From Chimonanthus salicifolius (taxonomy: Eukaryota > Streptophyta > Magnoliopsida > Laurales > Calycanthaceae), in NCBI GenBank assembly GCA_013350335.1, contig CM023534.1:11561542-11625541 (forward strand): a DNA stretch of 64,000 nt, written 5' to 3'. Below are positions 9,763 to 21,776 of the stretch, one piece after another. How positions within the stretch are numbered: position 1 is the first letter of the stretch; each line of letters opens with the position of its first letter. The translations under genes and the position numbers were made by a program. The notes beneath the pieces were generated by a model. It saw nothing but the letters and a program-made list of their open reading frames with translations, was not told where the DNA came from and searched no databases.

Positions 9763-12604
9763 CTAAGTATTAACTGAAGAAACCTTAGTACCACCATTCA
9801 CATCTCCTCCCAACCCCTCTTCCTTGCTTGAATCCATGTTGGTGCTCCCCTCCTCTATCCTCTTCCATGCCGCCACCTGAACCTCTGTGCCCTTCTTCTC
9901 TGCCGATTCCTTGGCAGTGTCGTAAGATGCATGAAGGCCCATGAAGAAGTAATAAAGTAACAATACTGCTGTCCATACTCCGAATCGCATGAATGATTTT
10001 GAATCGATCGACCCTAAAAGGAACATGTTGATTGCGATCGATGCTGACGGTAGCCATGGTACCAAGGGGACGCCCCACAACTTTGGCGCCCTCGCTTGCG
10101 GCACCATTAGTTTTAGAGCCACTGTGGCTCCAAACCAGATAGGAACTGTGATCACATAGCCAATCCAACCATTCTCACTTGTGGCCCAGTAGGTTGCAGT
10201 GGCAATGGATGATCCCAATATCAAGACGACGAGGAAAATGAGCTTGTTGCGGTTGGCATTGGTGGTGACGCCCGTAACGTAGTAGCGTCGGATGAGGAGT
10301 GCAACAGCGACGAGCATGAAGATGAAGAGGGTTGAGATGGAGAGAAGATTAGACAGAATTCCGAGGTCAGGTGAAGAAGGCGATGATGGCTGTGGCAAGG
10401 AGCATGGCAATAGTGGCATTGATGGGTGTTCCAGTCTTGCCATGGACGTTAGCCAGGAAGGGTGGAACCATGTGAGTTCGGGCAATGTGGGTCAGATACC
10501 GAGCTTGTCCGACGGCTGAGACGAGCAGGACAGTTGTCATGCCTTTGAGCGCTCCAAACGCTACAATGTACTTGGCCCAACCCATGCCGACTGCTTCGAA
10601 GGCGACGGAGAAAGGTGCGTCTGGGTTGATCTGACTGTAGGGCTGCATGAGGCAAAGGGTGACTGCAAGCACGCAGTAGATGAGTGTCGTGATGGACATA
10701 GCACCCACTAGCCCAATGGGGATGTCATGTGCAGGGTTCTTGGTCTCCTCAGCCATGGTCGACACCGCATCGAAGCCGACATAGGCAAAGAAGAGGACCG
10801 CCGAGGCCTTGAAGATGCCGCGGGCACCGTTGGGAGTGAAGTTGGCATAGTTCTTTGTGTCGGCCTTGGTGAGGCCTGCAACAATGATGAAAGCGAGGAC
10901 AAGGAGGTGGACGATGGAGGCGACGTAGTTGAAGCGCGAAGTGCCCTTGGTGCTGACTACGGCAAGTACACAAACGATGGAGACTACAACGACGGCAATG
11001 GGATCAAGGTGGCTGTATTCAGGGGAGAGGCTGTGGACAATGATGCGGAAGTCGTCAGGTTTGTGGTTGAGGAGGGTGGCGAAGTAAGAAGTCCAAGATC
11101 TGGCAACTGCGGCACCTCCGATGACATACTCCAAGAGGATGTTGCCGGCTGCTATGAAAGCAACGAAATCGCCAAGCTCCACTCTAAGGTAAGCAAATGA
11201 CCCACCTATACAATAACATCAACGTGCATGTATCAACCATTTGATTGAGGCAGTGAACAGAAAGTTGATTCATGTAAAATTTAAACTCACTAAATTTTTT
11301 TATTAATTTTATTCAAATGAGTCATGCTAAAATTTTTGAATTTTAATTTTCTCCAGATATTAAAATTAGAGATAGGAACGTCCAATTTATTTTGTCAAAT
11401 ACCATTTGAGTTCAATGCTTAAAAAATGAGTATTTACATATAATACAACCTAATACAACCTAATAATTTACATATATATTCAAAATATAAAGTTTAAATT
11501 GATTATTTAGCTGTATTTAATAGATGAGTTGACTGATAATCAAATTAAATTTAGATTGAAAAGACTGAACCTTATGCAATCCAAAATCCTTGACGCTGTA
11601 ACAAGTATTAACATATGTCCAATATTGTTAGACTTTATAGAATAGTTCAATTTGTTCAGAAAATATTATTATTATTATTATCTATTTTATTTTTTTACTT
11701 CTTTCTTCTTAATTCATCATTTTACATTGTTACTGTTATAGTTCCGAAGCGAATTTTTTTTTTTTGTCTATGTTTTAATATTCAATGGCCCAATTAATAG
11801 TCTAATAGTCAATAGTCAATGGCCCAGTTACTGAAACATGAGTTAGTAATCTTATTCAATAACTTAGAACTCTAAAATAACGTTTTAGCGGGTTGGCTGG
11901 TCAAGACACTCTTTCTGGAAGAAGGAAGGTCTTGGGATGGATTATGTTCAACACCCCCTTTCGACTATTTCCTGTAGTTGTTTATCCGAGTGTGTATCAA
12001 ATTGAGATGCTGACGTATACACCAAAGATTAGTCAGTTGAAGTGTCCCATATTCGTGAGACATTTGAACACCTTAATCATAAAAAAAAAAAAAAACCTTA
12101 GAACTCTAAAATTTATTGTTAAGAGATGTCTAGCTATCAAAAGAGATACTAAGTTTCTGTCAAAATAATGATCAAGAGAATAAATACTGACCGGCAACCT
12201 GGGATTTCAACGGCAAACTCAGTGTAGCAGAAGACAGAGAGCATGGCGGAGATACCAGAGACAACATAGGAAAGGACAACTGCAGGGCCAGCAGCATCCC
12301 TGGCTTCGAGACCGGTGAGGACGAAGATGCCAGCACCGATGACGGCACCCATGCCGAACCAGATGAGATCCCACCATGAGAGATCCCTCTTCATCTCGTG
12401 CTGGCTTCTAGCCCGCACCTCGTTGAGCTCGGTGTCGTCTAGGGAACGAGTCAAGAGGCGATCTTTGAATCTCGATCCAGTCTGGGACATGGCCTTCATG
12501 TAGTTGCCCCAGTTCTTGAACGACTCTTCTGGGAAGATGTCATCCTTACTGCAAATGCACGCCCTCCTCCTCACTCCAGTTCCACTTTCGCTTTCAGCTC
12601 CCAT
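9763..12604 (-). CDS. CAT: Cationic amino acid transporter (CAT1/5/8 type), two apparent frameshifts
   Basis: Plant CAT proteins are membrane carriers of the APC superfamily that import basic amino acids. Exon 1 is 12604-12192 (ATG at 12604-12602) and exon 2 is 11205-9763, separated by a 986-bp GT-AG intron. Conserved blocks in order are RSQHEMKRDLSWWDLIWFG, GAVIGAGIFVLTGLEAR, GGSFAYLRVELGDF, FFAYVGFDAVSTMAEETKNP, MQPYSQINPDAPF, KTGTPINAT and GVPLVPWLPSASIAINMF. The predicted length is about 617 residues, near the family's usual size. Two single-base insertions break the frame. One is an extra G at 12198/12199 just before the intron, where the expected I-P-V-A-G becomes I-P-G-C. The other is an extra base at 10369, where IAFFT is followed by TGA although the next frame continues with DLGILSNLL. 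A donor at 12198 (G|GTTGCC) would skip the first problem at the cost of Val-Ala. Sequence error and pseudogene both remain possible. Confidence 0.85.
11879..12096 (+). mobile_element. SINE in CAT intron with 16-bp TSD
   Basis: A perfect target-site duplication CTTAGAACTCTAAAAT flanks the element at 11863-11878 and 12097-12112. The tRNA-like head GGTTGGCTGGTCAAG is at about 11890. The 3' end GAACACCTTAATCAT plus a run of A matches the SINE at 2234. It is antisense to the gene. The intact TSD suggests a fairly recent insertion. Confidence 0.9.
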
Positions 12605-13239
12605 GCTAGCCTCTTCTCTCTTCACCGTCCTCCTGAATCCTAGTCAATATGTGAAATTGGAAATTAGAAATTTCAATTAACATCTATCTGAAATCTGAAT
12701 GGGAGGGAGATTTCGATTTGATTGTTGGTATCCAAATCACTAATCTCCAAAAGTAGGCAAATTAAACAAAGGAGGAAGAATACATTTGATTTTTTTTCTA
12801 AAAATAGATTTGAGACCAGCGCAGACAGTCAAAATTCAAAGAAAAAAGGTAATAACAATTCCTTATTAATTTCCTTTAAAAAACAATGGAAAAGCTATGC
12901 AAATTCTCATTTTTTATCTTATCGTTTCACCCTCTTTCTCACTGCGTTTTGCCCAAGAGGAAGAAATTGGGTTATTTTCTTTTCAGATTCTTGTGCGAAT
13001 GTCTATCATATGTCAGATTCATATTTATTATTTGTTTGTCAAAAAAGAGCCTCTTTTAAAAGTCTTCTTCCTACTCTTTTAGAAAAGAACTCTAAAGCTT
13101 CGATTACTTTGAAGCTTAATCTAAGTAAAAAGAAAGAAAAATAAGACACTAAAAGCAAAAAGAGGGAAAAAAAAGAAGTAATTTCAACTTTTGTGAGTTG
13201 AGACTAATTTCATGAAGATGTGTAAACTTCATAATCACA

Positions 13240-13345
13240 GATATTGGTAAGAGTCGATAGAGAGTAATTCTACGGAATGTAAATCAAACTTAAGACCTCA
13301 CATAATGAGGCGAGTGTATTGACCGTCAAACTTACAAGATTTCCT
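13240..13345 (-). mobile_element. SINE-head fragment in CAT 5' UTR intron
   Basis: On the minus strand this reads as a tRNA-type head: TTTGACGGTCAATACACTCG, then GAGGTCTTAAGTTTGATTTA. It resembles the minus-strand head near 50510. No clear tail or target-site duplication was found, so only the head is claimed. Confidence 0.4.
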
Positions 13346-14079
13346 GTATAAGATTTTAATTCAAAATAGGAGCAACTGACCAAGCGAAATATCAATCTTC
13401 CATCACAGGAAAGGGTAATGAAACAATAAATCCAGTTAGCAGTAATACTGAAATGTTTGAAGTAAAAGATTTATGTAACATATCAGATTCGTTGAGGAAG
13501 AAAATTAAAAACAGAGAAAGAGAATGAACAGGCAAAATATCAAATTTTCCACTAGAACTTCAAATAAAAATATCCCTGCAACTGTACTATTATCAACTGA
13601 TCAAAGAAAACTTCCTCACACAACACCAATCACTACAAGGCATGGAAATCTAAACTCACTCGAACGATTGAATCACCAAAACTGCAATTCAAGCCACTCT
13701 GCAACTTCAGTATATAACCCAAATTAATTTCTTATATTTCAATCTGAGATGCCCTAATCGATCACCTCCTTCTTTTCAGAAGAAATCAAAGAAGCCGTCT
13801 CTATGAAACAACAGAGACCCCATTCCGCCGTGTTCGGCAGTTCTACTAAGTACAAGAAGACAAATACAAAGGATTTCTCGAAGATAGCTCCAAATACGTC
13901 GAAATCAATGCATTTCTTTGAGAAAATCCCTAAATCAAGACCAAGACAAGATGTCGCCGAAATTACACAAAAAGGATAAATAAAAAAATAAAAAATCTAG
14001 TAGAATTTCAATCTGAAAAAAAACATTACAGATTAAATCATGACAGAAACATTCATAAAAATATTACAGAGAGAGAAAC

Positions 14080-14220
14080 CTGAAAAATCTTAGTTGAGGT
14101 TGGAGAAACGGAGCTTCTACTGTATGAATTACACAGAAGCGGGAAATGAAAGTCGTAAAATGTTGAAAAGGAGCCTCGGTGAATTACAGAGAAGGGAAAT
14201 GAAAGTCGTGAGATTTTATA
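14080..14220 (-). promoter_or_regulatory. Probable CAT promoter and 5' UTR exon
   Basis: On the minus strand TATAAAAT (14220-14213) is followed about 30 bases on by a pyrimidine-rich leader that ends in TTTTTCAG|GTTTCTCTC. This is a good splice donor with the exon end at 14080. A matching acceptor, GATTCAG|GAGG, lies 28 bases before the CAT start codon, with the exon resuming at 12632. The implied 5' UTR intron is about 1.45 kb. The leader contains a direct repeat (see findings). This rests on sequence pattern only, without transcript data. Confidence 0.5.
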
Positions 14221-16384
14221 ACTTGGAAATGTGGGATGTTGACCGACAGGCTGTGAGAGAATCAGAGACAGTTCAGATTCCAGTTAAAAATTAAAAAATA
14301 AATAAAATTAGTTTTTTTTTTTTAATTTACTACGATACAAACAATCAGGTGAACTATACCATCACTGTCGTCGCTGCCGTAATTGATGATTTAACTTAAT
14401 TTTTTCTTTTAATTTATATGTACAGAAAGCAGAGAATATCTAGCTGATTTTACTTACTTTGTGTATCCCATATATTAATTAATAATTATTTTATATTTAA
14501 TTCAATCAAATAGCTATACACCATGCATCATTTTTTCTAGATATAAATATCTAATATATTTGATTGTGAAAATTGTTAATTCAAATATTAGTAAATGACT
14601 GGTAGTTATTGCTATGAGTGTGTTAGTTAATAGTATTTAGTAGAATTATTTTTGAAAAATGATCAATCTACAAGTTTTTGGTAAGAAAATTGGGCTGTAA
14701 AATATATTGCTTATTTGATAAAATTCTAAGAAAAACCAATTATTAAAACAATTCAATTATATTTTTGATAAAATAGATACCATCTGTACTTTATAATTAT
14801 TTACGATATATAAAAAATTTATGTCATTTTTGGCAAAAATAAGCATTGACCAGCTGACCATAAATGGGTTTGAATGGGAAATGCATTGAATTTGGTACAA
14901 AATGCTGGCCATGTGCATAATGGAGTATTAATGTGAGGATGGCTTAATTAAGATCTTTTTTCTTTGAATTTCCGTGTGAGAAATTACAGAAAATCCAACG
15001 CTGTCCTTTAGAGTTCACCAGTTGAAGCCATGAGAGTTCAAACTTGGTAAGAAAATTTTCTATCACTATAAAATAGAACTGGACTGAATACATCTAATTT
15101 TTTTTTTAAAAACAGAGAATACTTTTATTATTTATTATAATTTAACATTTTTTTATAAAATGCTAAATTTTTAGAAAGTAAAAATAAATCAAGAGTATTT
15201 TTGTCCTTTAGACTGTATTTATTTTATAATTCTTTGAGCTCATAGTAATTAAATTAAAAAATCATCTAAATTCATATATTTTTATGCTTTTTTATTTATT
15301 TCAAGCTCCCCATTAAAATTAGGGCATCAGCTTACCTAAATTTGTCCTTGAGGAGTCTATTCGGGATGTTGGGTGGGTTGTTAAGGTCGACGGAATCCGA
15401 CGGCTGAGATTGATTCCAAAACGGCGGCACCGTTACGGCGCCTTAATCGGTGAAGTGGAAATGGCGTGTGAATTAATAATAATTAACAGTGGGGCCCATT
15501 CGAATCCGCGTTATTTGTGGAATTTTGAAAAGATACGAAAGTAGAGCAAATGGTTTTCGTTGAAAATTTATGCTTTAGTTTTCGTAGATAGTGAGTTGCA
15601 TTATAAAATTAAATTTGAAGTCTGTATTATTGGATATGATATAAATAAAATTATATAATTAGGTTTTATATAATGTTTCAATTCAATCTGATGATTTTAT
15701 TCTTCAATTTTAAATTTTTGGAAATCAATAATCTATGTCTATTAGAATTTAAAGTCGAGATTGTATAATTTAAATTAATTGATCAATCTATAATGAAAAT
15801 TTATATATTATATAACTATATAATTATTGAACAAATAAATTTAAATTTATGAAATCTAATATACATATAATAATATATATTAATATATCTCGCTAATGTG
15901 TCACTCTAATCTATTTTCAGTAGATAAGTATGAAAGGAAACCTTGTAAGCGGTTGGAATTTGGACGGAATCTAGAAAGTCAACGCTTTACGGGATGACAT
16001 ATGACACCAGAGATTCTCGCCACCTCATTTTCCGTCCTTCACTCTGAATCATCCAAATATAGTATCAATAAGTTGGATTCTGATGATCATTTATTTAAAT
16101 AGCTGACTTATTTATTTGGAAATTTTAACTTTAAGTTATTCATTTATTAAATAGATACTTACATTAAGTTAAATTTACATTTTTAATTTTAATTTTTAAT
16201 TAGCCATACTACCAGATGCTAATTTTCTGTATAATAGTAGGGCTCTAGGGGATAACTGTGGAACAATTAATCTAGTGTTAGGTTCTTCTTCGTATCTAGA
16301 ATCATTAAAAATAAAAATAATTTAAAAAAAGTTAATGTATTTAATAGAAAGAAAAAATATATTAATTTTTTTCATACATTTTTT
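14221..16384. other. AT-rich intergenic sequence
   Basis: Almost uniformly AT-rich, with short homopolymer runs. Two more GC-rich islands stand out, about 15380-15520 (containing GGCGGCACCGTTACGGCGCC) and 15940-16050. They could be promoter or enhancer DNA or transposon remnants, but no coding exon was recognised near them. Confidence 0.5.
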
Positions 16385-16515
16385 ATCTCCTGCTTCAAGA
16401 AGTGGGAGGTGTAAGGTTTGAATCCATGGTCTCACTTGATGTGTCCTAAGGGCAATGTATTATTACCCGTGGAGATTTTACGTTATGTTTCCACAGTTTT
16501 CTACGTGTAAATTAA
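16385..16515 (+). mobile_element. SINE-like fragment
   Basis: The box-B-like GGTTTGAATCC occurs near 16420. The 3' part, TACCCGTGGAGATTTTACG to TCTACGTGTAAATT plus an A-run, is shared with 47200-47260. Ends and duplication are not resolved. Confidence 0.45.
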
Positions 16516-17777
16516 AAAAAAAATTACTCTTATTCAATCAAGAATAACAATGATATATTACATCATATGCATGACAAATAAATTTTATAAAGTGAATAGA
16601 GCCATGGCTGAGTAGAAAATGCATGTCAAACATTCATATGTGAAATTTCTTATGTGGAAGTATTATATGAAAGTTTAATATTTTGTCGATATAGTATAAA
16701 AAAACCATTATTTAGAGAGCTAAATATTTTCACTTGAAAAAAAGGCTAATATTTATTTATTTTACAAATAATATAAAAATAACATTTTAACCCAAATAAG
16801 TCAATATTGTAAACTATTTAGACCAGACTAAGAAATTTTATAATATTCTTAACAAACTCATTATTTCAACAATATTTACATTTTATATTTTAATACTCTT
16901 GGAACTCTGAATTTGATGAGATGACATAATATGATTTCTAAAATATTTCAAACAAAGTTAAAGTGACACTTTATTATAATTTTTTAGATAATACGAGTAT
17001 CTCCATCTCATATTATTTTACGATCTATGTGTCCATATTGATACTATTGAAAGGTGTTCTATTTGCTCGTAGCTCATGCTTGATACGTGATAAAGTAAAT
17101 CTTGATTTTCATTTCCCGTAGATTCAAAAGACCTCTAATATAATTTTAAAAGTTTAGACTACCTAAACATTACATGCCTATGTAATAATTTGTTAGCTTA
17201 GTTTGTTACGTTGAAAGTCTCCCACACAGTATGGGTTACCTGTGGAGAAGAAAACTGCATACCAAATTCTAAAGGGCTAAGTCTTGTTCATATTCAATTT
17301 CATTTGTTCAGTGGCCGTGCGTTTACTTCTTGTGTCTTGCGTTCACATTATTTATTGCCTAAGTGTGGATTGTGAAAGATTAACAACATAAAAACATTTT
17401 ATTCTCAGCTGCTATCACCATTCATTGTCTTAAATTATAAACAAAGCATACCTCAGTAGTAAAGGCATTCAATATAATACAGTGAACTTAGAAAATAAAT
17501 TTATCAAATCTATTTATATATACTAATTTAATATTACAAAGTAAATAATTTTGATACTAATGATGAAGAAAACGGTAGCAGTAGACCTCACAATAAGTTG
17601 GGTCTGTCTTATTAGTGTTTGAATTAAATTTGTCTTGGGTTCAAATCAGATTGGATTTGCCATTTATCAAACTGAAGAGACTAATCTTAAGAGAGGTATA
17701 CCAAGACTAATCTTTTAAATGGGTGTAGATCTCATATGTTTATAAATTTTGCATACATACATCATAATAAATTAGAG
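16516..17777. other. AT-rich intergenic sequence, nothing recognised
   Basis: No exon, RNA gene or element with identifiable ends was seen. Base composition is strongly AT-biased throughout. Confidence 0.5.
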
Positions 17778-18085
17778 TAGGAGTGAAACTTGGGCCGGGT
17801 TTTAATCCGATTCGCATGACCCGACCTAAGAAATCAATGGATTTGAGTTATGTTGTTATATATCTCGAGTCAGGTTGAGAAATTTAAAAGCAACCAGACC
17901 CGACCAGAGTGTACTAAATTATAAAACAACACTCGGGTTGAATTGGGTCAGAAATTCAGGTTAAGTCGGTTGAGTAACTCAATTCAGCAATTTGACTCGG
18001 GTCGAATTAGGATTCAATAATTTTTTACATAGATTGAATTGGATTTATTGAAATCCGATTCAACCCGACCTGAATTTCAGTCCTA
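17778..18085. mobile_element. hAT-type MITE, GGGTCGGG family (diverged)
   Basis: The left end TAGGAGTGAAACTTGGGCCG and the right end GACCTGAATTTCAGTCCTA are imperfect inverted repeats. They resemble the termini of the 4479 element, and the interior again has CGACCC/GGGTC words in both orientations. No clean 8-bp duplication is visible, so the copy is probably old. Confidence 0.6.
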
Positions 18086-19159
18086 ATCTTGACAGTCAGA
18101 TCTACTATTTCTACTATTTATTTTTTGAGTCAGATTAAGTGTATCTCTTATTATGTAATCTTTTACTCGAAAGATCTATAAGAACTGTCAAATTATTTAA
18201 AGAAATACAATGTTTTGAAAAAATCTGAAAAATTAAATTAAATCAAATTGTCTCATATCACACGAGGATGTTCGATTTTAAACTATTTACATCTAGAACA
18301 ACATGCAACATAAATGTACATAGATGATAGACTATGTTTTTCAAGGACCATGTTTTCTAAAGATAAGATGTTATCAAAGTATGTGTTGATTAATCCAAAG
18401 GCAGAGTAATAAAGATAAAAAATGAAGCTAAAAACCAAAATACCACAATGTGACAACCAAATTTTGATTATTATGCTAATACATTTTCTAAAGTTCTATA
18501 TTATATATTTATAAGATTTTTTGTGTATGCTTAAAAAATATTATATTATTTTGTCTTTTTATTGATTGAATTTTAAAAAGAATCATCTAATTATTATTTT
18601 CACCCATGCAAAAAATCACCTGTAAATCTCACGTAAAATGAAACACTTCAAGTTTACTAGTAGAAATTACTACTATAATATGTAATTTAAGAATCATAAT
18701 TATAAAATTCACAATTATCTTTTTATATTAAAGTTTTTATCATTTAAAACGAAAATGGTTAAGATATTTTGTTAAGAAGTGTCCTGCAAATCTCTTTATT
18801 TTATTCAAAATAAAATAATAATCATAAATAAAATAGAAATTCAAAGTCATCCACGTGTATAGAACCTAGTGGACACATGCCAAAGACTTGGACTAATTGA
18901 CAAATGGAAACAACTAGCTTTCACTATCAATCAATGGTTATTACCATCGATCAATCATATTAACCTTTTAATTATTGGGGCTCTTCCTCGTTTTTAATCA
19001 TAGCTTGAATTTAAAAAATAATTTAAAATAAAGGTCATTATATGTCAAATGATTTTGACTATTAAATTATTATTATTTGTTCAAAAGGACAAAGTCACCT
19101 CGATTATAAATATTGATACTATGTATATCGATGGGAGAAAAACAAATTAGTCGCTGCGG

Positions 19160-19640
19160 GGTCAAAAAATAAATAAATATCTTTTGCACGTTTGGTCGAT
19201 ATCTCGTTGATATTCGTCGGATACGAGTGAATATCAGCCGATATTTATATTTTTTAATTTTTTTTTAAAAACAGTTTTTTTATTTTTTTTTAAAAAAAAA
19301 GTCAATGAGATTACAAAAAAGAAGAAGAGAATTTTGAAGAGAGAGACCGCTGGCTCAGACATAACATGCAAAGTCCATTGGAGCTTCGGGCGGACTCAAA
19401 CTTATATATAGAGTTTAATGATTAGTATTTAACTAAATTTTAAAAACTCTTTTCATTTTGAGTTATCGATGCCATGTCCTTTTTATTTTAATTTTAATCA
19501 TGAAAATCCTTTATTTTGGGTTCAAATCTCGATATCGGCTGATATCTCAACTGAGAAATTTTTCTCACCTTTTTTTTAAACTAAAATCTGAGATATGGGC
19601 CGATAAATCATAGTTTTAAAATCTGAGAAATTTATTCCCC
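19160..19640. mobile_element. Probable diverged CGGCCGATAT-family hAT remnant
   Basis: It contains GTCGATATCTCGTTGATATT, GATATCGGCTGATATCTC and ATGGGCCGATAAATC and ends near TTTATTCCCCTG at 19640. These match the motif and right end of the 21777 element. The left boundary and target-site duplication were not found. Confidence 0.4.
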
Positions 19641-19778
19641 TGGTTAAAACTCTAAATGAAACTTGATTTTGGTTGAGTTTGGAAGGGATGTAGGGCCTCC
19701 TTGTTGCTGAAACTTGTGCCAGTGTCAACTATTTCAAACAAATAGAAGGATCAGCTGATTATTTTTCAACTAAAAAAG

Positions 19779-20265
19779 GGAGCCATACGGAAAATCTGCC
19801 TCTACACATCCGTTTTCGAATTTTTGGATGAAGTTACAATTCTATCCCTGCATATAAATTCATTCGAACAAATTTTCAGTTCATTCTTAATTCGTTCGAA
19901 TGTATATACTCATTCGAACAAACACCATAGTATAATTTTTGTTCCTTCGAACGAATGCCCATTCTTTCGAATGAACAGTTTGATTCATTCGAATGAATGG
20001 ATATATATATGTCAATCATTCACAGAATTCGACTCATTTATTCGAATGAACCAACTGTTCATTTGAATAAATGAATACTCATTCGAACGAATTGAAATTA
20101 TACTGATTTGTTGGTTCGGATGAGTACATTCATCCGAACGAACTGAAAATGAACTGACAGTTCGTTCGGATGAATAGAATAGGAGGGGTTGAATGGTAAT
20201 TTCACCCGATTTTTTTGAAATTGGGTGTGTAGAGGCAGAAATATCGGGTGTCTATATGGGATGCT
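19779..20265. mobile_element. Mutator-like MITE filled with TTCGAA palindromes
   Basis: Flanked by a perfect 9-bp duplication CTAAAAAAG (19770-19778 and 20266-20274), the length expected for Mutator-like elements. The ends share inverted CTGCCTCTACACA sequence (forward at about 19796, inverted at about 20224) and weaker matches outward of it. The interior is dominated by near-palindromic words such as CATTCGAATGAATG, CCTTCGAACGAATG and CATCCGAACGAACTG, about a dozen between 19858 and 20180. It does not encode a protein. Confidence 0.75.
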
Positions 20266-20341
20266 CTAAAAAAGAAGAATTTTTATAATGTAAAAGGAGC
20301 AGAATATTTTATTTAAATAAATAGCTTCATGCATGTTTTCA

Positions 20342-20774
20342 CTATGTTCAAGTTTCGGGTTAAAGTCCTCCAATTTAGATGTGGATTACATCCAAATTGG
20401 GCTGAAATCGGGCCAAAACCCAACCCAACCCGAGTTACTAATATATGGAACCTGACCCGACTTGACTCGAACTTTTGATCCAGTCTTCTTGACCCGACCC
20501 AACCCGAATTATAACCTGACTCAACCAAAAACTCGATCCGACCCGCATTTTGAACCTACTTTATCCTACATTTTACTGAGTCAGGTCGGGTTTGATCGTG
20601 TCGAGTCGGGTTAACTGAAAAATCTCTCAACCCAACCCTACCCAAATTCAATGTGGGTTTCTGACTTCTCAACCCGACCTGGCCCGCTGACCCGACTTTC
20701 ATAACCCGATCCGCATGATTTTCGGGTCGGGTCACGCGGGTTCAGGTCAAAACCCGACCTGAGTTTCACCCCTA
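20342..20774. mobile_element. hAT-type MITE, GGGTCGGG family
   Basis: The right end GACCTGAGTTTCACCCCTA is the inverted form of the family's TAGG(G/A)..TGAAACTCGGGTC terminus. The left end near TTCAAGTTTCGGGTT is diverged. The interior is dense in CCCGACCC and GGGTCGGGT in both orientations. No clear duplication was found. It lies directly beside the Mutator-like element. Confidence 0.6.
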
Positions 20775-21768
20775 CGTCCAATTTAAATTTCAATTTGATG
20801 CATCCAAAATCTAGTCTTTAACTTGCCAACTTAAAAGGGCATTATTGTAAAATACAAATAATAATGTGTATATACACACTACTACATTACTAATTGGAAA
20901 AACTCTTGCTTAACAACATTTATTAATGGCGTCCTAAATTAACAAGAGATCTTTTATATATACCGGTGAGGTCCAACTTAGATTTTAGGCATACATTGGG
21001 CCAATCTAAGTTAAAAAAAGGTTTAAGGTTTATCTTTTCATATTCTATAAACTCTAAAGTTTTTGACTTATTGATTAGATATCTTACATTTGATGTCGGA
21101 GTAGGTTATTTGTCCGGAATTCAAATTCCTTCTGGCATCAGCACTGACTCTATGAATAGAAAGACTATTATGTTCTGTACCTTGTGGGACCAATTTTGGA
21201 TACAAGTGTCGAGTTAGATTAGTTTAATTATATCGTACTTACGTCAACTTTTGTCTATCAAGAATATAATGTTGAGTAAGGATAATTACGTAGTTTATTA
21301 GTGACATTTTGATAAGTTCAGTCATTAGTGTGGACATTGAACCATGGAGAATTGACAATCCATCAAGCATTAATTAAATTGTTTGCACAAATCAGCCTCA
21401 AACCTCATATTGGCCGGCCTAGCAATGGACAAGGGTGGGCCATGTGGGCCATGGGTCATTCTCATACCTCTCAATTTCAAACTGAAAAGTGGGTGCCACA
21501 TGTCCTAATTAATACTTCTAAATTAAGTCATTGTCATCATCATTATAACCACAATTTTATTTATTTTAAGTGAGTTCTCATTTAACTCTATTATAAATTA
21601 TACCTTCTGTCACGCCGTTATCTATAATATTTTTAAATTAAGTTAAATGTCGAAAAGTATCTCTAGAGAAACCTTGTTAATTGGATAAGTGTATAAGACA
21701 AATCTTTTTCTCATTTGAAAAATTAAAGCTGTGGAATTATTTCTCTTCATACCTTGATTGGAGGGTGA
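20775..21768. other. Intergenic sequence, nothing recognised
   Basis: AT-rich and without a convincing exon. The short open frames here lack homology that I can recognise. Confidence 0.5.
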
Positions 21769-21776
21769 CGATTCAT

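Noticed and set aside
9785..10168. Minus-strand open frame of 127 residues and other frames overlapping 9.7-11.2 kb
   Set aside because: These are shadows of the GC-rich CAT exon in other frames and show no family sequence.
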